DNA of 64,000 nt from Hyperoplus lanceolatus (taxonomy: Eukaryota; Chordata; Actinopteri; Uranoscopiformes; Ammodytidae): contig CM049418.1 of NCBI GenBank assembly GCA_026929865.2, forward strand, positions 9,636,501 to 9,700,500, in the 5' to 3' direction. A model generated the notes under the pieces. That model had not been told where the DNA came from. It ran no database searches and worked only from the letters and a program-made list of their open reading frames with translations. This document shows positions 1 through 43,200 of this stretch, one piece after another. Numbering within the stretch: position 1 is the first letter of the stretch; each line of letters starts with the position of its first letter. A program made the translations under genes and the position numbers.

Positions 1-770
1 AGGAGCATTAAGGCTACGGCTTCACAGTAAAAGCATGTCACTGGCTAAACATTAATAGCATTTCACTGGACACACGTGAGTTGACTTTTATTTTGAAGTA
101 CGCCTAATAGGAAGGTATCCGCTCACGAAGCCCCTTCACTATCAGCAAGTCTTCTGTTTTTACGATTTCAATGCGGTGAAATAAGAGGACAGAAAGCTTG
201 TCTTTTACAATATTTGTAACCCCACGCTTATACCAACCGCTTTATGAACGTTAGTGGCATTAATTTTTGGTTACAGTAAGGTTTTATGCATCAAATTGTA
301 CCGGAAGAGCTATCTACTAGGCTGTGTCACCGCTGACAATTGGCTTGGCATGGCTGCTACACTGCTACTACAGCGATTTCGGCCCGTTTCCTCTGAAAAC
401 ATGTGTACGGGTGAAGATGTCAGATAAATTGTGTCTGAACGGGGTTTTTTTTTTAAACCAAAAACTGGAAAACTGTCACGTTTTCACAGTGTAAAGTGCC
501 CCATAGACTATGCATACGTGAAGTGGAGCCGTGACGTCAGCGTTATCAGGGGAAATTGTTTCGGTGTTTACAAGAAACCAAAACCGTTGTGTTTTCCAAA
601 AAATCCTCCCTGGGAGTAGATTTCAAAAACTTGCGGTTTCATGCGTTTGCTGTTTTCATGTACATGATATAGTGCAACCGCGGGAATTTTTCCGCGTTTG
701 CACCGTTTCGTGTTGCCGTGAGAACAGGGCCTCAGTAGGCTACTCCTCCGTAGGGGTAGGCTACTAGCCG
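1..770. other. Unassigned non-coding sequence
   Basis: No coding exon or complete mobile element is recognised. The only notable feature is a roughly 33 bp segment at 128-160 that recurs with one mismatch in the same orientation at the far end of the window (63968-64000), so at least part of this stretch is repeat-derived. Confidence 0.5.
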
Positions 771-821
771 CCTGAAAGGGTGCCGAAAATGCGGAGCTAC
801 ACACTGCCGTCATTTGATTGG

Positions 822-1457
822 CCGAAAGAATCATTTCCGCCATGTGTAGTCACCTCGGCAAGAGTCTTGTGTTTTGGCGAAAATGTGAGCACAGCGCTGT
901 TTATTGTGTGGTGTTTTTCCTCGTCAAGAAATTAATCAGTTGGTTACACTGTGTCCCACTGCGTAGCTGCCGCAGCCAGCACTGTTCGCTCACTGTCTCT
1001 ATGAGTTGCACCGAGCCGTCTCTGTGTGTTTACGCCATAGCCTAGATAGTAGTAAATACACGCTCACAACAACACGGGGGAATAAATAAAAAAGTGACTG
1101 GTTTGACCGAGCAAAAACGAGAGACCGCTAGCTTGACCACAGTTGGTCGAAATAATCATTTCCGCCTTGTGTAGTCACCTCGGCTAGAGTGAAGAGAGTC
1201 GGTGTGTTTTGGCGAAAATGTGAGCACGGCACTGTTTATTGTGTGGTGTTTTTCCTCGTCATTAAATGAATCAGTTGGCTACACTGTGTCCCACTGCTAC
1301 GATGTCACGTAGCTGCCGCAGCCAGCGCTGTTCGCTCACTGTCTCTATCAGTTGCACCGAGCCGTCTCTGTGCTCACAACAACACGGGGGTAATAAATAA
1401 AGAAGCGGCTGGTTTGACCAAGCAAAAACAAGAGACCACTGGCTTGACCACATTGTT
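822..1457. repeat. Tandem duplication of ~320 bp, two diverged copies
   Basis: Both copies run from a segment with ATCATTTCCGCC through GTGGTGTTTTTCCTCGTCA and ACTGTGTCCCACTGC to a segment ending ...GCTTGACCACA. They differ by substitutions and small indels. The duplication lies inside the PIF-like element. Confidence 0.7.
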
Positions 1458-1633
1458 CCACAGCCCGATAGTTTGACCCACATTCTGGCGGCGGCTATCG
1501 CAGTCCAGCCTAAACCCCGCCCTACCAGTAATGGTAGGGTCGGCGGTGGAAACAACACCGAGATTCTTAAAAGTGAGTTGTCCCGCTCTGAGCCGCTCCG
1601 ATCCGACCCGCTCTACTCGGTGGAAACGAGGCA
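822..1633. mobile_element. PIF/Harbinger-like non-autonomous DNA transposon, right part
   Basis: The right end (about 1598-1633) finishes in the terminal inverted repeat ending GAAACGAGGCA and is followed by TTA, a typical 3 bp PIF/Harbinger target. The same end and about 800 bp of interior occur in reverse orientation at 11421-13410. The interior contains a tandem duplication (822-1146 and 1147-1457, diverged). No left end is visible, so the element is truncated or its left end has decayed. It has no transposase coding capacity. This copy lacks the foldback seen in the 11.4 kb relative and so serves as its empty site. Confidence 0.65.
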
Positions 1634-1784
1634 TTAGGCCAGCTGTATTATTTTGATTGGCTGATGTGCCCTCATTCATTTATTCAGATGTTTGAACCAT
1701 GTTATGACCTGCATTTTGAAGACATCACACATAGACATCCATGAGTGTTAGAACTGTGCTGATGACGAACCATTGTCTATATAG

Positions 1785-32640
<30,856 letters not shown>

Positions 32641-32837
32641 CAGCCTGGCACCAGCAGACCTGCTTTTAACCGTACAACAGAGTCTAGACTTGAGAGTATC
32701 TGAGGTATCTGAACTTTTTTTCAAGTTGCTTGTTTATCACATGTTGAGCCAGTGGCGGACACAGACTGTTTGAAGGGCAGGGGCGAAAAAATTAAAAAGG
32801 CACATTCTGAACAACATGGGGCCCCACCAGCGGACAC

Positions 32838-32982
32838 AGTGGCTTTTTTTTGTTTTGTTTTTAAGATATTTTTTGGGCATTTTTATGCTTTACTGATAGT
32901 GTAGAGACAGAGTTGAAATGGGGCAGAGAGGGGAGTGACATGCAGAGAACGACCGCGGGCTGGAAAAATTAGCTTCAAAGGC
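32838..32982 (+). repeat. SINE fragment
   Basis: TTTTTAAGATATTTTTTGGG, CATTTTTATGC and GAAATGGGGCAGAGAGGGGA are the reverse complement of the tail half of the SINE at 52436, so the SINE itself is on the minus strand. Confidence 0.65.
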
Positions 32983-33272
32983 ACTGTTTCCCCTTATTCT
33001 AGCGACTTTATAAACACCAAAATGAGTTGTTCACATCATTGTGCACTTTCACATTTTAGCCAAAGAAAGGAGGATGCCTTGCTGCTTTCATCTTTATTAA
33101 CATTTAAGTAAAAATTATACTGGAGAAAATTCAATGTGCCGCTACCATACAGTCTTTGACCGCTGACAGCCAGTTCACGTTGAGGTGATGGCTGACCATT
33201 ATCGTCTCTCTTGCATGAAATGACCTGCACTTGAATGAGGACCGGATCTTGAACGCTCAAAAAATGTATATA

Positions 33273-34138
33273 CACTCAACAAAAATATAAACGCAACACT
33301 TTTGTTTTTGCTCCCATTTTTCATGAGATAGACTTAAAGATCTAAAATTCATTCCAGATACACAATTGTACCATTTCTCTCAAACATTGTTCACAAATCT
33401 GTCTAAATGTGTGATAGTGAGCACTTCTGCTTTGCTGAGATAATCCATCCCACCTCACAGGTGTGCCACATCAAGATGCTGATCTGACATCATGATTAGT
33501 GCACAGGTGTGCCTTAGACTGTCCACAATAAAAGGCCACTCTGAAATGTGCATTGGTTTGCTTTATTGGGTGTCTGGGGACTCAGAACCAGTCAGTATCT
33601 GGTGTGACCACCATTTGCCTCATGCAGTGCAACACATCTTCTTCGCATAGAGTTTATCAGATTGTCAATTGTGGCCTGTGGAATGTTGGTCCACTCCTCT
33701 TCAATGGCTGTGCGAAGTTGCTGGAGACGGCTTATGGTGGAGAAATGAACATTCAATGCACGAGCAACAGATCTGGTTGACATTCCTGCTGTCAGCATGC
33801 CAATTGCACGCTCCCTCAATGCTTGTGGCATCTGTGGCATTTTGCTGTGAGACAAAACTGCACATTTCAGGGTGGCCTTTTATTGTGGACAGTCTAAGGC
33901 ACACCTGTGCACTAATCATGATTTCAGATCAGCATCTTGATGTGGCACACCTGTGAGGTGGGATGGATTATCTCAGCAAAGCAGAAGTGCTCACTATCAC
34001 ACATTCAGACAGATTTGTGAACAATGTTTGAGAGAAATGGTACAATTGTGTATCTGGAATGAATTTTAGATCTTTAAGTCCATCTCATGAAAAATGGGAG
34101 CAAAAACAAAAGTTTTGCGTTTATATTTTTGTTGAGTG
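33273..34138 (-). mobile_element. Tc1/mariner-like deletion derivative with ~280 bp terminal repeats
   Basis: The ends CACTCAACAAAAATATAAAC and GTTTATATTTTTGTTGAGTG are flanked by TA. Inverted repeats extend to about 33551 and 33860 with high identity. A shortened transposase frame lies on the minus strand between them. Confidence 0.9.
33592..33855 (-). CDS. Truncated Tc1-like transposase (N- and C-terminal ends fused in frame)
   Basis: The 87-residue frame starts MSHSKMPQMPQALRERAIGM, continues through a helix-turn-helix (AGMSTRSVARALNVHFSTIS), then jumps to RTAIEEEWTNIPQATIDNLI and RRRCVALHEANGGHTRY, the extreme C-terminus of Tc1 transposases. The central DDE catalytic domain is absent, so it cannot catalyse transposition. 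It could still bind the terminal repeats. Family transposases are usually ~340 residues. Confidence 0.75.
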   Translation of the reverse strand: MSHSKMPQMPQALRERAIGMLTAGMSTRSVARALNVHFSTISRLQQLRTAIEEEWTNIPQATIDNLINSMRRRCVALHEANGGHTRY

Positions 34139-35639
34139 TACATTTTAAACGGATTATGCAAACTGAAAATATTACGTTTTTCTAACTTGACATCTAATTG
34201 CGCTTTTCCACTACGGGTACTGACATACTCTTAATCCGCTTTTTGCTTCGTTATCCAGTGGAGATTTAAGTATTACTCGATGTAGCTGTTTGTCATGACG
34301 ACGCCACATGAAAGCAACACCTCTTTCCAGTGGAGGATCTGTAAAATTTTACATGGGGTGGCGAAGGGGGGAGCAAGAGGTCTTGGCATGGGATGTATAT
34401 GGTGGAATATATATGGTAGCGGGAATCCCCATATATATTATGTTGATCATCATTTCTGATAAAATAAGACACGTGTAGCCTATATCTTAAGCCTACATAG
34501 CTTACCCTATACAACACATTGCTACAACAGAAAACAGGCAATCATTGAAACATGTTATTTTGAGTGACATGACATCATTCTAGTCTAGTGGAATCTATAT
34601 GGAAGGAGAATAACAATAGGCTACAGTAGTTTAGGCTGGGACTGCAGTCAGACCCTCTGCCTAACTTTCATCTGCCTGCTGATCACTACCTGCCTCTGTC
34701 CCTCTGTCTGAATATAAAACCTCCTCTTCATCCCTCACATTTATTTCTTCTTTTCCTTCACTTATTTATTCATGTCTTTAACATATGATTATGTAACCTG
34801 GTTTAATTTATGCAGCTCGTTTGCTGTGATATGTGAGAGTTTTTAGTAGGCTATGTTTGGCTGTTCAAACAAAAATGATCAATCTCCTAGCTAGCACTGT
34901 CAGTGTCACTGTAGTAACTTAATGCCTCAGAAACGGCAACTCTCAAGTTTTTTTTTATATTTTCATCAAGCTCTTGCCTGTACTACAATAGGCCTACAAA
35001 TTAATAAAAGGGCAATATGTTCCTACAAGTCACAAGCGAGTGATTTCCCTTTTGGCCAACGATTAATGGGTGTGCTCTTATTGATGAATTAGCTACTTTT
35101 ATATTGCATTACATTAATTACAAATTTTACTTTAAGTTAAATTGGTGTGTTTAAAATTCACAAGGGAGACTGACTTCACCTTCAGATGCTCGGAGCAGGT
35201 CAGTTACTCTTCACCGGGCTGCATGGCACAGCAGCGCGCTGACTCGCTGTGTGTGACAAACAGTGTGATCGCCGATATGCGCATATGATGCAGGGCCGTG
35301 GCTAGGTATTTGAGGGGCAGGGCATAAGATTAGATTCAAAATGATTTACTTTTGTTCAATTTATTGTTTGCTTCAATTATTTTAGTGGCTTGTTGACATA
35401 GTGGCAGTTTGTTCTTACAAGTACATTTTTGAGAATGCAAAAGTTAGGGGGGCAGCTGGGGGGAACCCCAACGTGTTTTTTTTCGTTTTGCCATATTTTT
35501 TCTCCAGAGGGTGCATCATCATCATTTAGGCCTTTTGTATGGAGGGGCAACCTAGGGCACTCATTAATTTTTGTTCACGTGTAAAGGGCAGCCAATAAGG
35601 CACTTTCTCTCATTTTCACCACCATAGAGGGCACTTTAG
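34139..35639. other. Non-coding interior of the hAT-like element
   Basis: No ORF. Includes a further hAT-like motif at about 35292 (CAGGGCCGTGGCTAGGTATT). Confidence 0.4.
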
Positions 35640-36120
35640 CAACACTTTTTCAACCATGGGGGCACCAGACGGGCAGAAGGGCACCAGACTGGCAGAAGGG
35701 CATTAGAAGGGCACTGGAAGGACCAGACGGGCAGAAGGGCACTAACAGGGTACTATAAGGGCACTAGAAGGACCAGACGGGAGAAGGGGACTATCAGGGC
35801 ACTAGAAGGAACAGACGGGCCACTAGAAGGACCAAACGGGTAGAAGGGGACTATCAGGGTACCAGAAGGACCAAACGGGTAGAAGGGGACTATCAGGGTA
35901 CCAGAAGGGCACTAAAAGGACCAGGCGGGCAGAAGGGCACTATCAGGGCACTAGAAGGACCAAATGGGTAGAAGGGGACTATCAGGGTACTAGAAGGGCA
36001 CTAGAAGGAACAGACGGGCAGAAGTGGACTATCAGGGCACTAGAAGGGCACCAGACGGGCAGAAGGGGACTAGCAGGGGTACTAGAAGGACCAGACGGGC
36101 AGAAGGAGACTATAAGGGCA
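35640..36120 (+). repeat. G-rich minisatellite
   Basis: Irregular tandem array built from GGGCACTAGAAGGACCAGAC, GGGCAGAAGGGGACTATCAG and variants, roughly 40-60 bp per higher-order unit. It grades into GGGCAC-rich sequence on both sides. Confidence 0.9.
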
Positions 36121-36347
36121 CTCATTAAGGCACATCATCGAATTTTCTTGTTCTAGGGGGCACATCACTACAATTAATTATGATGGGCACCTCACAGGCA
36201 CTAGAATCATGTTTTGTGAATGGAAAAGCAAGGCCTCAATGAGTGGTTTCCTCTCTGCTCTCACAAATGCTTGGAGTGGGCACTTTAGCGCGCTTTCTCA
36301 ACCATTAAGCCACAAGCAGGCGGTCGCCCCCCCTGAGTCCGCCACTG

Positions 36348-37328
36348 AAGCATTGATGCATATCGCAATACTAAGAAAAACACTTAAGTGAATGTGTTAA
36401 ACTTAAGATGTGCCATTGTTATTTGTAATACAAACTGTCACAATGTGCAATAACATTTTTGTACATCTCTTTCTCATAAACATTGTATTTTAAACTGACT
36501 TTTTGTCTGTCATGATTAAACAAGGTTTTGAGTTTTCATATTAGACAATAACGAGCCTTTTGCTGAGTCAAGAAAATGATCCATTAATAAGGTAAAAACA
36601 CTTAATTTATTTCTTTTAAGTCATATGCTCTCTGGTGGATTATTTAAGCATTGCATCACCGTGCACTCACATCCACCAAAGTGAAAGCAGCAATACACTC
36701 GCCAGAAATACGACATAAAGCTGGGTTTAATGTGACAACTAATAATACCCCAAGATAAGTAAGGTTATCCTTCTGTTAACTTCACACACATCACTACTTG
36801 CAAGCAAAGATTTAACCGAGGCTCGTAGTGGAGTCAACTTGCACTGCTGTAGACCATGGACATTCTGTAAACTAACGCAGTTTTCTGGCTGTGTTCGGAA
36901 AGCCATATACTAACGTCCTACTCATACTCATTTTGACTTCAATTTGAGTATGTGACGGTTGGGTATGCGAGAAATTCCCGGATGAGTACTAACTTCCGGT
37001 AATATTTTGGGTATGAATCGATTGTATACTTTTCCTACTCAACCGTCCCACAATGCACTGGGTCAGTTCTAGATGTTCTGTGTTTGGCTTGTGATGACTA
37101 TTGTTAATCTCATTTATAATTTTTCCCTCAATGTGAAAATCCCATATATTCTATATTCATTAGACATATAGTGATATGTCAGGAAATTTCTTTTTGTTTA
37201 ATTTATAAAGAGCTCAGAAGAATGTAAGCATCTCAAAATATTTGAATATTCCAAAATGAAAAATGAATTGTAATACATACATGTCAACCTTTGAGAAGTA
37301 TGTCTATTCACTTCAAATTTCCAGTATT
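36348..37328. other. Non-coding; contains a GTTCGGAAAGCCATA... repeat edge
   Basis: Around 36891-37060 the text CTGTGTTCGGAAAGCCATAT and ATACTTTTCCTACTCAACCG resembles fish MITEs of the 8817 class. No gene recognised. Confidence 0.4.
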
Positions 37329-37588
37329 CCCTGTGTTCCAAATCACATACTCTTCCTTTTTACTACACTACATAATAAAGTACAGAAGAGTTTTAGGGCC
37401 ACAGACGGGAGAGAGAAAAAAATTAGATAAGGTCTAGAATAAAGACAAATACTTGAAAATGCTATTGGAAGTTGGAGGGGGCATTTATGTATCTTCAGCA
37501 TACTACAAATGATGTGCATGTATTGAGACATCTGTAAATCTTTTCTGTCATATTAAATATTAGGGAAGTATGGGGATTGGGACGCAGG
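37329..37588. mobile_element. MITE of the GTTCC-AATC-CATACT class
   Basis: The left end CCTGTGTTCCAAATCACATA and right end GTATGGGGATTGGGACGCAGG are approximate inverted repeats. The interior (GAGTTTTAGGGCCACAG, CATGTATTG-GACAT) recurs at 50156-50730, where it is interrupted. Confidence 0.65.
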
Positions 37589-38987
37589 GTAGGTCTGGGA
37601 TCTTGTTTTGAATGACAATTTGTTTTTTACGTATTCATTTAATCAGTGATCGTAATATCATATAACCCAGCACTTGTTGATGATTTATTTAAGGTTTTAA
37701 ACAACTTTTATTCAGTCTTCTATGAAGTTGTGCTTCTGGGTGTTATACCCATTAATGCCACAGGGTGGCAGCACGACATTGGGAGGCTGACTGGAGTTCC
37801 TCTTTACTTTGTTGTTGTTGGTTCTGTCAGGAGGAATCAATGCAGCAACATCTCACCAGGGCCCCAGGACACTGCCTTCTCCGAGCAACCAGCATGGACA
37901 AGTGGCCAAACCATTATTACTGCATGCTGTGAATGAAGGGGGTGGTTTATTTTCATGCTGTCCTGAGGTAGATTTCCCTGTCCATACAATACAAGTTATG
38001 AACAAGATTGTGTTCTGCAATTTTCTTGAATATCAAACATAGGCTCATACTATATCATTAGACCATAACATGAAACCAGTTTTTTCATTTCAAAACGCCA
38101 CCTGAAGTGCCCACAGCCAACGGGCTTTAACGGTTTGTTTGTTTTCGAGGGAGGGGGCAGCCAGGGGGCAGCCGAACAGAGTTTGCAGTGAAACAAATGT
38201 TTTGCTTTTCGGTCTAGTTCCGAGAGGGCCTTCAGAAGCTTTATAGACTTGTAGTAGGTCCATGCTCAGTGCCAGCACGGCTCCATTAATCCTCGTCTGG
38301 GGTTTTCCTTTTATTTAACATGAAGGACGTTGATAGTGTTTAGGCATTTGGGTGATTTTGTCGACTTGAGAATCGCTGAGGATTTGTAGGACTGGTTCCA
38401 GCGGCGCTTCTGACGCGCTCAATAACTCTCAAGTGTCCATCTGCTTGCGACCATTGCGATCTTCACCATCATTGATCCATTTGTTCAAAAGATCCAAATA
38501 CAAAGAATGGGTGCATATAGATCATGTTCAAAAACTAGTTACCATCCAGCCTCACGATCACCTCCAGCTGTACATTACTCTAATAATCTCCTTAGTGCCA
38601 GTATGCCATTGCGCTATCCATGGTGAAACACCAAAACATAGGCTACATATCATTGAAATGCCTATAACAGGTACGGACGTATTGATTACCTGAATGATTA
38701 TGGGAGACTTACGTCATTTTTATAAAATTGTTTGTGTAATATAACCATTTCAGTTGCGTTGGTTTTTAATTGGCAGTTGCTTGTTAAGTTAACTTCGTTG
38801 CTGTTCAATATGTAACCATTTATTTTTATCTAAATTATTGATTGCATTTTTCGTTATATGTCCATGATCTCACCATGTGTTGGAGGTATAGGAGGGGTGA
38901 GCTAAATATAATTTGGATTGCCATGTGTGTGACTCACCTTGCATGTGTTAGGTAAGTGTCGTGCATGGCAAAATACAGTTAACTTAA
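37589..38987. other. No recognised gene
   Basis: Open frames at 37646-37936 and 37809-38042 overlap and have no resemblance to known proteins. No mobile element ends recognised. Confidence 0.35.
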
Positions 38988-39330
38988 AGGTGCAGGGGAC
39001 ATGAAATCATCACAACAGTTGGTCTTGTGGGTCCTGGTTCAGGAGAAGCAATAGAAATTCTCTTTGAAGAACATTCCAGCTGGTAGTTCTGATGGACACA
39101 GTAAGCAACCAGTTGATTCTTAAAGTTTCTGTAGAGCTGAAGACATTCCAACTATGACGCCTCCAAAATGGCAGCTTCATGCCTGGTCCACGGCATAGTA
39201 GCATTTTGAGATATAAAGATAAGAATTTTAAAAAAGATTCAGCTAAATGAAATGTATGTATGGATATTGTAATTATTTTTTTCCAAGTCTGCCATGAAAA
39301 AAAATCCCAAAATTCTACACACTGTATGTC
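38988..39330. mobile_element. Decayed TTAA-type element
   Basis: The left end AGGTGCAGGGGACATGAAA follows TTAA (38984-38987). The right end TTCTACACACTGTATGTCT is a degenerate version of that of the 30300 element. Confidence 0.55.
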
Positions 39331-39489
39331 TTACTTGAGGAGAACACATAAACACACCAATATACCTCATTATGCTTTGAGGAAGGCTTTAATATAGGTC
39401 TAGATTTAGACAGGCAGAGCAATAGTTAGTAAATGAACAAGCTACCAGACTCATCAAACCTTTGTCTTTTTTTTCTAATAAAAATGTAG

Positions 39490-39523
39490 AAATGGAGTGG
39501 AGGAGCAGAGAAGAGTTGGCAGA
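39490..39523 (+). CDS. Candidate exon a of an unrecognised small gene
   Basis: Acceptor-like AATGTAG then AA, followed by an ATG at 39492 in good initiation context (GAAATGG), encoding MEWRSREELA and two bases of the next codon. Donor GTGAGT. It may be a first coding exon or an internal exon. Not recognised. Confidence 0.3.
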
Positions 39524-40161
39524 GTGAGTCCATCATCTCAGAGCTTCCTTCCTCCTGACACCACTATAGCAGGGGTAGAATATTTGATTAATGTTTGAAT
39601 TTATAGTGTGTGTTCTGATAGGACTACGTAACTTGATGAACCTTAATGAACCTGTAACTGCTGTTAAAGATTCTGGTAGTTGAATGGCGCAGTTAGTCCA
39701 GTAGGTATAACTATACAAGCCATATACAAACATGAGCTGGGCACACTGTTAGAGCATGCCCTAGGAGTGATTTTGTTGGTAGGGCCTTTTTCGTATGCAC
39801 GCACCCAAAAAAAAAAAAATGCCACATTATTGTTATAAAGGGCCAGTAGCTTGGGTTGTAGTACACCACCAAAGCTCATGTTTGTATCAAAAAAGCACAC
39901 AAATGTTTGACATATCTTGCTGACTATATAAGAAAGAGTCTTGTTCCATGTGCTATTGTCCACAGCCAGCAAACAGATGTTATGTGTAACATTGTGACTG
40001 GAAGCTAGAACCACATGCAGAAGTTACTGTGGAAGTAGACGGGCAAAAATATCTGATGAGTGAGTGAGTGAGTGAGTGAGTCTGTATGTATGTATGTCTG
40101 TGTATCTGTCTGTCTGTCTATAAGCACTCCAAAACTGATAAGTGTTTGTTTTTTTCCGTAG

Positions 40162-40220
40162 GCATCCTGCAGAGGAGATCCTGACTGATCAGGAACTGAC
40201 TTACACCCTATTCAAGTATG
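40162..40220 (+). CDS. Candidate exon b of an unrecognised small gene
   Basis: Strong acceptor (TTGTTTTTTTCCGTAG) and donor (GTGAGC). In phase with exon a it encodes HPAEEILTDQELTYTLFKY and leaves one base for the next exon. The acidic stretch with a tyrosine motif could suit a cytoplasmic tail, but no family is recognised. Confidence 0.35.
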
Positions 40221-43200
40221 GTGAGCTCTGTGGCCCTCTTATCACCTGGTAATAATAATATATTAGATTCATATAGTGCTTTACTATGGACACAAGAACA
40301 AACCAAAGCAACAAGTTAAGTAGTTTGAAGCTATGGATGTAGGAGAAGAGATGGGTTTGAGGTGGAACTGGATATGGAGGGACTGTAGAGAGAAATGTGG
40401 AGCCTTTGAAAATGCTGTTTGATTGTTTAGGTAAAAAGTTTCGTTTTGTTGTGTTATTATTGAATGTTAGAAATTCATATCATGATACTATGGTTTATGA
40501 GCTGTAAAGAAATGAAAAGAGGTTTAACTAAACTGAAGAGGTTGCTGAGGAAGTTTGTATGTGACATGGGCTAGGAAGCGAGAATGGGATAGATGGCAGT
40601 GTGTGGGCTGACTAGTAACTGCTATGTCTCTGGTTCCTCCTCCCAGTAACCATGAGAGAACTCTGGTTCCTCCCTCCACAACCGTAAGGCATGCATAGCA
40701 GTGGCAGGATATTTCGGTCTGTCAGCTAAGGAGGGGCTGGTTACTGGTGGGGGGCCTCAGAAAAGAGGATGATACACAAAAAGCTTGCACACTGAGTGCT
40801 AATTTTCTAGGTCCCCCCCCATAGAAAAAAATGTATAGTATTTCATGACTTGTTTCTTGGGTTGTGCAGATACTAAAAGCACACACAATTAGTTGATGAT
40901 TACCACAAAATTTTTCCTTTTTTCTGATTTTTCCAAAGACTCAAGGCTGAACACTTTTGTGTTGTTATTGTTTGAATCAAAGGTTATCACGCCTAGCACA
41001 TTTATTCTAAAAGTAGTCTAATAGCCTATTAGATATTGTGCGCTGTGGAGAAACAGACACGCTGGCAACTTGTCTGCTCCAGTGGCCAGATCTGCACCTT
41101 AGATAGGGGATCCTGACAGTTTTGCTAAATTGCGTTGCTATAGTATCAAATTGGCGATCGGGGACGATTTGGATGCAGCAGCCTATTAGAGTGACACATT
41201 TGTTGTCGGGTGCGCGACGAGGAATGCTAAATTCAGGTGCTCTGATTCCTGGGGGGGGAACGTCATTGCCGTAAGGTCTCTGGGGTGAGGTGTCTGGTTC
41301 ATCCCTTGTACTTGATAGAGAAATATTTGCAATGACTAGGGCAGTGTCGCCAAATTTTTTTTGTAATTCCCCACTAGATGTGTATTTTCAGCCCACCTGC
41401 TCCTCCGTAATAAGGCCATGGAAATAGTAAATTCAACAGGCTGTGCTTAAAAGTTTAAAATGTATTGAAACAAAATCATGAATACAAATTAATAGAGAAA
41501 AATACAGCATTGTACATATTTTGTAATTTGATCTAAATTTTTGAGCAAGTCAGTATGTGAGTCTTAGCCTGCAATGGTGGCCAATACTGTTTTAATCACA
41601 ACATATTTTCTGTATTAGCTTACGTCTAACATACCTCTAGTAGATAGAGATGGCTACTTTTTGACATATCATACCATTATCTAGTCTCCTTAACAATTTG
41701 AGTCCAATGATACCACTATTGATACTTTCAGTTATTTTTGTTGAAAGAGAACTAGTAAGACATTGCTTGACCGTTCTGTAGTAAGATGACTTGTTTCAAG
41801 AGAGATGTTAAACAGGTCAAACTCATTTTACCATTCATTTATATTGCTGGAAAATACAAGTTTTCATCAAAATCATATTATTCAAGTTTCAAAGTGGAAA
41901 TATTTTTTTTTCTTTTTGTGTTATATTTCGGAAACACATCAATGATGACCTTTTTATAGACACTGGCTTGAATTTGTTAAGAGCCATCTAATGCAACATA
42001 TTGAGCACCATTAGCCACTAAGGAACAGCCTATATCCGCCGACGGACGTGAATTTAAAACTTTGGATCAATTTTCTATTTTTGCTAGTAATTCTGTTTGT
42101 AAGAGTCTGAACAGTCCCGGTCTTCGGTTTATATGTACTTTTTTTAAATCTGAAAGTTTGTCATTTCTCACCGTATAACCTGCATATCGCCAAAGTAACT
42201 CGCATTCAGTCATCGTTTTTTAAACTAAAAAATTGAAATTCTGTGATTATGAAAGTCATCCATTTAATAACAAGTTCCCTTCCACTTTGTTTGTTTGGCT
42301 ATTTGGAATAGCAGTTACGCATAGTGTGTTGTTATTGGCCCAATTCTTCCTTCTTTAAAGGCAGGAATTTGTCTTTAATCATGAATGGCTGGGACGAAAG
42401 TTCAGATGGTGGTATTTCACTGCTCTCTCCATGAATAGTTTGGAATCAATAATTGTACCTAAAGGTAAGTGGATGCAACAGTTGCAATAAAGTATTTCCC
42501 CAGTAGAAGTAACTCCCGCTTTTTACCTTTGGCAGCTGGAGAGCGTATATGTGGAATTCTCGCTTCTTTCCTCAGATAAATGTAGATATTAGTCATCCGG
42601 AACTCTGAAAGCGGATCTCTGTGTGAGCAAGCAACAGGCAAGATAGAAACAAGTGGCGACAATGTGGCACCACCGCATTTATCCTGTTGGAAGAAGTTCT
42701 AATAATTTAACTTTCAATATTTCTTCTGTCATGCTACTTGTTGAGAGATCAGAAGCTGTTTGGTGCTGACAAGTTTTGGTTATGTCAAATATTAACTCGA
42801 TTTAGTTTCCAATTAATTTCACCTTGAGCACGATTGGGAGAGCAGTTAAAGTCATGATAATTCTGAGTCAGATACATTGAATTTAAACTCGAGTATACTT
42901 CCAAACTCAAATTTCCCAAGTTTTGGTGCAAGAGTTTACATTGGATCTTTTATATGATTAAAACGTCGTCTGCCAGAAAACACTTTAGTATGGGCTATTA
43001 ATAATATCTAATATCTGCTATTACATCCCTTATCGGACTGTTATCAAATAGTTTGTTCAGTATAGAGATCAAACAATAGCCGAGACAGCAACCCCGCCTC
43101 GCCAGGTGGTCGCTTACTTTGATTCTAAGCGCCGGTTTGTTATAGATTGATTTGATACATTGAATAGTTTTTTTACACCAAGCTTTCTTTCTTTCTTATA

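Larger units (their letters stand above)
32750..36347. mobile_element. 3.6 kb hAT-like composite element
   Basis: The ends CAGTGGCGGAC and GTCCGCCACTG are exact 11 bp inverted repeats. No 8 bp duplication is visible outside them. The interior holds a SINE fragment (32838-32982), a Tc1-like element (33273-34138) and a minisatellite (35640-36120). No transposase was seen. Confidence 0.5.

Noticed and set aside
35640..36120. CRISPR-like array
   Set aside because: The units are irregular, have no unique spacers and lie in a eukaryotic transposon. It is a minisatellite.
37809..38042. Possible terminal abcc4 exon after TTCTGTCAG at 37829
   Set aside because: All three frames are open for some distance, none resembles an ABCC4 tail, and no nearby upstream support exists.
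42459..42662. Possible retroelement polyprotein remnant on the minus strand
   Set aside because: No gag, protease, reverse-transcriptase or integrase motif could be recognised.
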